From: Clostridia bacterium
Lineage (GTDB): Bacteria; Bacillota; Clostridia; Oscillospirales; Acutalibacteraceae
Assembly: GCA_900759575.1 (NCBI GenBank)
Contig: CAAEVU010000168.1
Span: 1 to 6,622, forward strand
Direction of reading: 5' to 3'
DNA length: 6,622 nucleotides
Shown here in pieces: positions 1-4,848 of the stretch (within the stretch, counting starts at the first letter, position 1; the number at the start of each line of letters is the position of its first letter). A program made the translations under genes and the position numbers. A model generated the notes under the pieces. It searched no databases and was not told the origin of the DNA. It was given only the letters and a program-made list of their open reading frames with translations.

Positions 1-769
1 AGGCAGAGTCTTTTTTGAAAAAAAGATATTCCTTCCGGCCCTCCACCGTCAGTGTTTGGGATTCCACACCGAATACCCGGGCAGGCACGCCGCTGTCAAA
101 GACCTTTTGAGCGTCGCCCTGGGCAGCGATTTTGCCATGGTCCAGCACCACAATCCGATGGCTGTAGGAAAAGGCCAGGGACAGGTCGTGAAGCACCATG
201 ACCACTGTTTTCCCCAGAAGGTTCACCTGGCGCACCAGGTCCAGCATTTCGTACTTTTGCCCAATGTCCAGATAGGTGGTGGGCTCGTCCAGGAAAATCA
301 CGTCCGTGTCCTGGCATAGCGTCATGGCCAAATACACCCGCTGCCGTTCTCCGCCGGAAAGCTGGGAAAGTTCTTTGTCCTGCAGTGCCAGGGTGTCGGT
401 TTTCTCCATGGCCCAGCGGATCTTCTCCCGGTCCTTGGATGTCAGGTTCCGGCCAAAGGCCAAATGGGGGTACCGGCCATGGGCCACCAGCTGTCCCGCC
501 CGGATGGAAGGCACGTCCCGGGTCTGGGGCAGGATGGACACCAGCCGGGCAAATTCTTTCCGCCCGAACTGGCCAAGCTCTTTTCCATTGTAGAGCACTT
601 TTCCTCCCATCAGGGGTAGCAGCCCGCAGGCGGCCCGAAGCAGGGTGGTCTTTCCGCAGCCGTTTGGACCGATCAGGGAGGTGATCTTCCCGGGCTCCAG
701 GGTCAGGGAGACTTTGTCCAGCACCGTGTTCCCGGGATAGCCCGCTGTGACTTGATCGAGTTCAATCAT
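1..769 (-). CDS. Iron-complex/cobalamin-type ABC transporter ATP-binding protein (FecE/FepC family), 3' end cut by window edge
   Basis: This is the cytoplasmic ATPase that powers the importer encoded just upstream. The start is the ATG at 769-767, preceded by a near-perfect Shine-Dalgarno AAGGAGG (778-784), 8 bases away. The open frame runs to the left edge without a stop; 256 codons are visible. Seen directly: Walker A GPNGCGKT (residues 34-41), Q-loop glutamine (82, in LPQ), ABC signature LSGGERQ (137-143), Walker B VIFLDE (157-162), D-loop YLD (166-168) and H-loop histidine (194, in VLHD). The order and spacing match the FecE/BtuD/FhuC-like subfamily, which is usually about 250-270 residues, so probably only a few residues are missing. 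Its first 8 bases overlap the end of the permease gene, indicating translational coupling. The substrate (siderophore-iron, heme or cobalamin) cannot be told from the ATPase. Confidence 0.95.
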   Translation of the reverse strand, partial: MIELDQVTAGYPGNTVLDKVSLTLEPGKITSLIGPNGCGKTTLLRAACGLLPLMGGKVLYNGKELGQFGRKEFARLVSILPQTRDVPSIRAGQLVAHGRYPHLAFGRNLTSKDREKIRWAMEKTDTLALQDKELSQLSGGERQRVYLAMTLCQDTDVIFLDEPTTYLDIGQKYEMLDLVRQVNLLGKTVVMVLHDLSLAFSYSHRIVVLDHGKIAAQGDAQKVFDSGVPARVFGVESQTLTVEGRKEYLFFKKDSA

Positions 770-1856
770 GGGAAGAGCCTCCTTCCCGGCGGGTTTTCCA
801 GGGCCACTGGAATTTTCCAACGCCGCTTTTGGGGTGGTGCCGCCGCTGCTTCACAATCAGGAACAGGAAGAAGGGGCCGCCCAGGAAGGAAAGAAGGATG
901 CCCACAGGGATCTCATAGGGCGCGAAGATCACCCGACTCAGAAGGTCGCAGAAGGTGACGAAACTGGCGCCCAGCAAAGCAGCCGCGGGGATCAGCACCC
1001 GGTGCCGCCCCTGACCGAACAGCCTCCGGACGATGTGGGGCACCAAAAGGCCCACAAAGCTCACCAGACCGGAGAAACTCACCGCGCTGCCCGCCAGCAC
1101 GCAGGCAAGCAGGATCAGCACAAACCGGGTGGAGGCTACGGGAAGTCCCAAACTGTGAGCGGTTTCCTCCCCCAGGCACAGCACGTCGATGGGCCGGGCC
1201 AGAAGGAACGCCAGCAGCAGCGCGGGGAGGATCATCATCCAGGCGGGGGAGATGTCCCCAAAGGACACCCCGGAAAAACCGCCAATCAAAAAGGTGCTGC
1301 CGTTGTAAAGTGTCTCGGGGAAAAAGGTTTTGATGGTGTTGATGCCCGCCGTGAAAATACTGCTCACCGCCACGCCCGCCAGAATGATGGTCAGCTTTCC
1401 GGCGCCAGCGCCTGCCGCCACAGCATAGACGATGAGCGTGGCAAGGAGGGCTCCGAAAAACGCCCCGATGGGAGCGGAACTGGCGTGGCACGGAAACAGG
1501 GCCATGGCCAGAAAGGTGAAAAATCCTGCCCCGGCGTTGACGCCGATCACGTTGGGAGAGGCCAAAGGATTGGAGAGCACCGCCTGGATCAGCATGCCGC
1601 TCACCGCCAGCGCGGCCCCGGAAAGCAGGGAAGCACAGACCCGGGGCAGGCGGACGTGGAGTAAAATCCGAGCGTCGGCGGATTGGGCGGCACCGGAAAA
1701 GATCTCGGAAAAGGCGGAAAACAGGTGAATGGAAGTGGACCCGGCAGCCACGCCCGCCAAGACAGCCAGCACCAGCAGGACCAGCAGCAGTCCCAGCCGG
1801 AGAGCGGTCTTAGGACTGGAAGAGGCTGGGATAGAGGATTTCCGCGAGATATTCAT
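762..1856 (-). CDS. FecCD-family permease of an iron-complex/cobalamin ABC importer
   Basis: This is the membrane channel of the importer, predicted at 364 residues, close to the usual size of about 330-350. The N-terminus is polar, followed by a first membrane helix at about residues 19-39, and most of the rest is strongly hydrophobic (the family normally has about ten helices). Family hallmarks seen: RLPR (69-72), Gln91 followed by NPLASP (96-101), GVNAGAG (105-111), a cytoplasmic LGEE...SLG loop likely to contact the ATPase, VGLLVPHIVRR (268-278), EIPVG (315-319) and GGPFF. The chosen ATG at 1856-1854 follows a purine-rich GGGGGGAAAG and overlaps the binding-protein gene by 47 bases. A start 60 bases further upstream would lie deeper in that gene and add a non-family peptide. 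The C-terminus carries an unusually basic tail of about 30 residues after the last helix. Transport specificity is not readable from the sequence. Confidence 0.93.
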   Translation of the reverse strand: MNISRKSSIPASSSPKTALRLGLLLVLLVLAVLAGVAAGSTSIHLFSAFSEIFSGAAQSADARILLHVRLPRVCASLLSGAALAVSGMLIQAVLSNPLASPNVIGVNAGAGFFTFLAMALFPCHASSAPIGAFFGALLATLIVYAVAAGAGAGKLTIILAGVAVSSIFTAGINTIKTFFPETLYNGSTFLIGGFSGVSFGDISPAWMMILPALLLAFLLARPIDVLCLGEETAHSLGLPVASTRFVLILLACVLAGSAVSFSGLVSFVGLLVPHIVRRLFGQGRHRVLIPAAALLGASFVTFCDLLSRVIFAPYEIPVGILLSFLGGPFFLFLIVKQRRHHPKSGVGKFQWPWKTRREGGSSHD

Positions 1857-2829
1857 AGCTTTCCCCCCACCGGTTGTTGGGCTTGTAGTGGAACAGGTCT
1901 TTGGGCAGTACCACATAGTGGTTTTCCTTCAAAGCGGTTAGTTCCGACCAGGCGGGATTTTCCGCAATGAGGGAGTCCAAATAATCCAGGGCTTTTTGCT
2001 CGTCCCCCATGGTGGTGACGAAAATATAATCCGGGTCGGCGGAGATCACTTCCTCCAGGCTCAGGTCCTCCAGCATGGAAGGATGGTCGTCGGCAATGTT
2101 GTGGGCTCCCAGCTCGTTTAAGATCGCCCCGGCCAGCTCGTCGTCGGTCTTGGCCTTGATGCCTGTGGAGAACGCCCGGATCAGCAGTACGTTGGAGTGG
2201 GTCTCCGCACTGGCAGCAGTGTCCTTTACTTGCGCAATCTGGTCAGCCACCTGGGTCACGTTGGTTTGGTACAGATCGTCCCGGCCGGTAACGGCGCAGA
2301 ATTGCTGCATCATAAAGTCGTAGTCCTCAAAGGTATCCACACGGTAGTAGGCACAGGAAAGACCGGCGGTCTCCAGAGTGTCCTGCAAGTCCACCTGAGC
2401 GGCAATGTCCGAGGAGAGAATGACCAGGTCCGGTTCCAAGGCGATGATCTCTTCCACATTGGGCTCCTTCACCGAGCCCACCACGGACGTTTCCTGGGGA
2501 AGGTCCAGATTCCGCTCGTCAATGGCGTCCTGGGTGACGCCCACAACTTGTCCGCCGGCCAGAAGCCAGGCTTCCGCGTAAGAGCCGTACAGGGACACCA
2601 CCCGGGGATTTTCCGGAACAGAGAGGGTGGCGCCGTTTGTGTCGGTGATCTCCACTTCACCGGTGGAAGATTGGGAAGGGGTTTCCTCCTGGGAGCTGCT
2701 CTCCAAAGAGGAGGACTCTATCGCGGAGGAAGGGGCGGACGCCTCTGTGGAAGAGGAAGAAGGGGATTGGGCGGAGCAGCCGGACAGTACCAACAGTACC
2801 GCCAGCAATAGGAAAGCGCAGCGTTTCAT
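1810..2829 (-). CDS. Substrate-binding lipoprotein of an iron-complex/cobalamin ABC importer (FhuD/BtuF-like)
   Basis: A 339-residue extracytoplasmic binding lipoprotein that captures the ligand and delivers it to the FecCD permease. It has a lipoprotein signal peptide: a basic start (MKR), a hydrophobic core (residues 5-15) and lipobox LSGC with Cys18 as the lipidation site. A serine-rich, flexible linker follows (about 19-57), typical of Gram-positive lipoproteins. The mature domain (about 58-339) has the FhuD/BtuF (periplasmic-binding type III) pattern: NPRVVSLYGSYAEAWLLAGG, then VGSVKEPNVEEIIALEPDLVI, a long connecting helix, and a second lobe with ADPDYIFV and a C-terminal NRWGESYEYLAEILYP. 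The start ATG at 2829-2827 follows AAAGGA, 8 bases upstream. It is the first gene of a three-gene importer cluster. The ligand is unassigned: siderophore-iron or heme is favoured over cobalamin because no cobalamin riboswitch fits in the short 5' gap, but this is inference. Confidence 0.92.
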   Translation of the reverse strand: MKRCAFLLLAVLLVLSGCSAQSPSSSSTEASAPSSAIESSSLESSSQEETPSQSSTGEVEITDTNGATLSVPENPRVVSLYGSYAEAWLLAGGQVVGVTQDAIDERNLDLPQETSVVGSVKEPNVEEIIALEPDLVILSSDIAAQVDLQDTLETAGLSCAYYRVDTFEDYDFMMQQFCAVTGRDDLYQTNVTQVADQIAQVKDTAASAETHSNVLLIRAFSTGIKAKTDDELAGAILNELGAHNIADDHPSMLEDLSLEEVISADPDYIFVTTMGDEQKALDYLDSLIAENPAWSELTALKENHYVVLPKDLFHYKPNNRWGESYEYLAEILYPSLFQS

Positions 2830-2870
2830 ACGGTGATTCCTTTCTTAGGCGAAATAATGATAAAGAACAA
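2830..2870 (-). promoter_or_regulatory. Candidate promoter and Fur-like site of the importer operon
   Basis: The short gap before the binding-protein gene is AT-rich compared with its surroundings. On the minus strand TATCAT (2862-2857, one mismatch to TATAAT) could be a -10 box, giving a leader of about 20 bases that retains the AAAGGA ribosome binding site. No good -35 box is seen. Overlapping it, the plus-strand run 2853-2870 reads AATAATGATAAAGAACAA. By my count this matches about 13 of 18 positions of three GATAAT hexamers, the classic description of a Fur box. The match is weak in the third hexamer, so this is a suggestion only, made more plausible by the metal-transport genes it precedes. 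Confidence 0.3.
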
Positions 2871-2891
2871 GGCTCCCGGATTTGGGAAACC
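2862..2891 (-). terminator. Probable intrinsic terminator after the asparaginase gene
   Basis: Just past the asparaginase stop, the minus strand can form a hairpin (2891-2871): GGTTTCCC pairs with GGGAGCC around a loop AAATCC. The stem has about seven base pairs, including one G-T wobble and one bulged T. A T-rich run TTGTTCTTT (2870-2862) follows directly. The position between two functionally unrelated genes fits a terminator. The stem is imperfect and the T-run interrupted, so it may be leaky; it also sits immediately upstream of the importer's candidate promoter. Confidence 0.5.
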
Positions 2892-2899
2892 ACATTCGA

Positions 2900-3880
2900 T
2901 TAAAAGAGCAGGTCGTAGTTGACCGTGGTGCAGAACAGGCGGCGGATCTCCTTGGGGTCGTTTGTCTGGCCCAGCACCCACATGAGCTTTGTCACGGTGG
3001 CTTCCAAGGTCATGTCGTAGGTTTCCAGCAAGCGGTACCGTTCCTTGACCCGGTGGCCCACCTGGTAGACGGAAAGATCGCTGCCTTCCTGGGGGACCTG
3101 AGTGGCCATGATCACGGTTTTCCCTTGGCGGATCAGCTTATCCAGTTCTTCCAGGTACAGATCGGGGATACCGCCCATGCCGTAACTTTCAATGATCAGC
3201 CCGTCGCACAGTTGGCCTGCGGCGGCGAAAGCGGCAGGGTCCATGCCGGGGGTGAGTTTCAGCAAAAAGACCCGGGTGTTCAGCTTGTGATAGAACAAAG
3301 GCCGCTCCTGGCATTCTGTATAGGGAATGTACCGCACCACCCGGCTTTCGTGAACGGAAGCCAGGTCGGGGAAATTTAAGCTGGTGAAAGCATTGTAGCT
3401 TTTTGTCCGGGATTTCCGGGCCCGGGTGCCTGCAATGACGTGGCTGCCGAACACAATGCACACGCCGCTTTCTCCGGAGCAGGCAAACCGCAGGCTGTCC
3501 ATCAGGTTGGTTTTGGCGTCGGTGGTGTCCTCGTCGATGGAGCGTTGAGCGCCGGTGAGCACAATGGGTTTCCGGGTGTTTTGGATCAAATAGGACAGGG
3601 CCGATGCTGTGTATGCCAACGTGTCCGTGCCGTGGCAGATCACAAAGCCGTCGTAACGGTCATACTGTTCCTCAATGAGTTTGGATAAAAGCAGCCAGTG
3701 TTCCGGCCGGATATTGGTGCTGTCCAGGTTGATGGGCTGGGTGGTGTCGATGTGGCACAGGGAAATGGCGTCGGGGATATAGCTCAAAAGTTCCTGGGGC
3801 GTGAGTTGGGGAGTGAGCCCGTCGTCCGTTTTCCGGGAAGCGATGGTCCCTCCCGTGGCAATGAGTAAAATGCGTTTCAT
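2900..3880 (-). CDS. ansA: L-asparaginase, type I (cytoplasmic)
   Basis: Hydrolyses L-asparagine to aspartate and ammonia. The 326-residue length fits the bacterial asparaginase family. Seen directly: N-terminal TGGTIAS (9-15) with the catalytic Thr12, substrate-binding Asp53-Ser54 in LDSTNI, HGTDT (83-87) with catalytic Thr85-Asp86, TGAQ (109-112), and Lys156 in the TRARKS segment, the position of the catalytic lysine in this family. There is no signal peptide, so a cytoplasmic type I (AnsA-like) enzyme is favoured over a secreted type II. It lacks the N-terminal extension of archaeal GatD, making a tRNA amidotransferase subunit unlikely. The region aligned to the type I allosteric loop reads YGMGGIP; E. 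coli AnsA as I recall it has Asn at the second Gly after Met. The start ATG at 3880-3878 has AGGAG 6 bases upstream (3887-3891). The gene appears monocistronic, with its own promoter and terminator. Confidence 0.94.
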   Translation of the reverse strand: MKRILLIATGGTIASRKTDDGLTPQLTPQELLSYIPDAISLCHIDTTQPINLDSTNIRPEHWLLLSKLIEEQYDRYDGFVICHGTDTLAYTASALSYLIQNTRKPIVLTGAQRSIDEDTTDAKTNLMDSLRFACSGESGVCIVFGSHVIAGTRARKSRTKSYNAFTSLNFPDLASVHESRVVRYIPYTECQERPLFYHKLNTRVFLLKLTPGMDPAAFAAAGQLCDGLIIESYGMGGIPDLYLEELDKLIRQGKTVIMATQVPQEGSDLSVYQVGHRVKERYRLLETYDMTLEATVTKLMWVLGQTNDPKEIRRLFCTTVNYDLLF

Positions 3881-4009
3881 GAAAAGCTCCTACTATACTT
3901 ACTATAAAATGATCGTGTCAGCGGTGGGCTGCTGCGACCCTGGAAAATTCCCATCCAAGCCGGGCATTTTTCACAGCTTGAAACTGGGGGCGTTATGCGT
4001 TCAGGGCTT
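3881..4009 (-). other. Asparaginase 5' leader, non-coding, some predicted structure
   Basis: If transcription starts just below the TATAAT at 4010-4015, the asparaginase mRNA has a leader of roughly 120 bases. On the minus strand TTCAAGC (3982-3976) pairs with GCTTGGA (3960-3954), a 7-base-pair stem with one G-T wobble closing a 15-base loop. CAGC and GCTG further down can form a second, weaker stem. The last 25 bases are AT-rich and end in the GTAGGAG ribosome binding site. I do not recognise a known riboswitch or T-box element here. An open frame crossing this stretch and the upstream terminator has no homology I recognise and is not called as a gene. Confidence 0.35.
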
Positions 4010-4038
4010 ATTATACCCCAAATCCCTGTGGGAGAAAA
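4010..4038 (-). promoter_or_regulatory. Candidate promoter of the asparaginase gene
   Basis: The minus strand contains a perfect TATAAT at 4015-4010, in the short space between the pflA terminator and the asparaginase gene. A TTTTCT at 4038-4033, spaced 17 bases, is the best aligned -35 box but matches TTGACA at only three of six positions. The location directly after a strong terminator supports an independent promoter for the asparaginase. Confidence 0.42.
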
Positions 4039-4053
4039 GAGGCAAACAGACGC

Positions 4054-4081
4054 AAAAAAGGCCCGGAATTTCCGGGCCTTT
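4054..4081 (-). terminator. Strong intrinsic terminator of the pflB-pflA unit
   Basis: On the minus strand AAAGGCCCGG (4081-4072) pairs perfectly with CCGGGCCTTT (4066-4057) around a five-base loop AAATT. The stem is very GC-rich and is followed by six T residues (4059-4054, partly shared with the stem end). It lies about 60 bases past the pflA stop. On the plus strand the hairpin is followed by only three T residues, so it should act mainly on minus-strand transcripts. Confidence 0.9.
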
Positions 4082-4138
4082 GGTGATTTATTCGGCAGGG
4101 CGTTCCGCGGTGGGAAACTCCCTCTGTACACATTGGAT
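4082..4138 (-). other. pflA 3' untranslated stretch
   Basis: About 57 bases between the pflA stop and its terminator hairpin. I see no gene, ribosome binding site or further hairpin of note here; it is most simply the 3' untranslated end of the pflB-pflA transcript. Confidence 0.5.
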
Positions 4139-4837
4139 TCACAGCTGGCTGACCAGTTCTTCCAAACGGCGGTCGTCCATGTTGTCCGTTCCCTCCAGCG
4201 GGAAGGGAATCCCCATGGCCTGGTATTTTTCCAGGCACAGATTGTGGAAGGGCAGCCATTCGATCTTTTCCAAATTGGGAAAGCTTTCCGCCAGCGCCTT
4301 GATCTTTTTCATATCTTCCACAGTGTCGTTCAGGCCGGGCACCACCACATGCCGCACCCAAAGGGGCACACCCATTTCCGCTGCCATCCGGTAAAAGGAG
4401 AAAATCTTCTCCATGTCCGCTTTGCAGTGGGTCTTGTACTCTTCCGGTGTGGCGAATTTCACATCTCCCAAAACCAGATCGGTGTGGGCAAGCACCCGCC
4501 GAGCCGCCTCCAGGTCTCCCACCCCGGAAGTGTCCAGGGCCGTGTGGATGCCTTCCCGATGGAGCAAGCGGAACAGCTCCTCCACAAAAGGCGCCTGCTG
4601 CAACGGCTCTCCGCCGGAGACGGTGACTCCGCCCTTTGTGCCAAAATAGGGCTTGAAGCGGCAGATCTCTTGCACCAGTTCCTCAGCATCCCGTTGGGTG
4701 CCGCCGTCAAACGCCCAGGTGTCCGGATTGTGGCAGTAAGCGCAGCGCAGAGGACAGCCCTGCAAAAACACCACATACCGCACGCCGGGACCGTCCACCG
4801 CTCCCAGGGATTGGATGGAATGCACTCTTCCTTCCAT
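4139..4837 (-). CDS. pflA: Pyruvate formate-lyase-activating enzyme (radical SAM)
   Basis: A cytoplasmic radical S-adenosylmethionine enzyme that abstracts a hydrogen from the C-terminal glycine of pyruvate formate-lyase, creating the radical that activates it. From the chosen start it has 232 residues, close to the usual 240-250. Seen: DGPGVR near the N-terminus, the cluster-binding CPLRCAYC (C-x3-C-x2-C, Cys28, Cys32 and Cys35), HNPDTW directly after it as in PflA proteins, and SGGEPL (74-79) for SAM binding. A C-terminal EWLPFHNL...KYQAMG block matches the family's closing motif. No extra ferredoxin-like cysteine insert is present, so it is a PflA type rather than the larger activases of other glycyl-radical enzymes. 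I chose the ATG at 4837-4835 because GGAGG lies 5 bases upstream. An in-frame ATG at 4849-4847 shares one base with the pflB stop but has no visible ribosome binding site. Confidence 0.95.
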   Translation of the reverse strand: MEGRVHSIQSLGAVDGPGVRYVVFLQGCPLRCAYCHNPDTWAFDGGTQRDAEELVQEICRFKPYFGTKGGVTVSGGEPLQQAPFVEELFRLLHREGIHTALDTSGVGDLEAARRVLAHTDLVLGDVKFATPEEYKTHCKADMEKIFSFYRMAAEMGVPLWVRHVVVPGLNDTVEDMKKIKALAESFPNLEKIEWLPFHNLCLEKYQAMGIPFPLEGTDNMDDRRLEELVSQL

Positions 4838-4848
4838 AGCCCCCTCCA

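Noticed and set aside
768..1664. Plus-strand open frame of 298 codons opposite the permease gene
   Set aside because: The minus-strand frame encodes an unmistakable FecCD permease here. The plus-strand translation is polar, Gly/Gln/Arg-rich and without recognisable domains, as expected of an antisense shadow in GC-rich DNA.
2197..2811. Plus-strand open frame of 204 codons opposite the binding-protein gene
   Set aside because: Low-complexity Gly/Arg-rich translation and no domain; a shadow of the lipoprotein gene.
2830..2899. Cobalamin riboswitch ahead of the importer
   Set aside because: The gap is only 70 bases, too short for a full cobalamin riboswitch, and no B12-box-like sequence is seen.
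3892..3921. Promoter-like CTGACA (3921-3916) and TATAGT (3897-3892), 18-base spacing, upstream of the asparaginase
   Set aside because: The hexamers are good, but transcription would start around 3885, after the AGGAG ribosome binding site at 3887-3891, leaving the mRNA without it. The upstream TATAAT is preferred.
3877..4131. Minus-strand open frame of 84 codons between pflA and the asparaginase
   Set aside because: It runs through the strong terminator hairpin and the asparaginase promoter and ribosome binding site, overlaps the asparaginase start, and resembles no protein I know.
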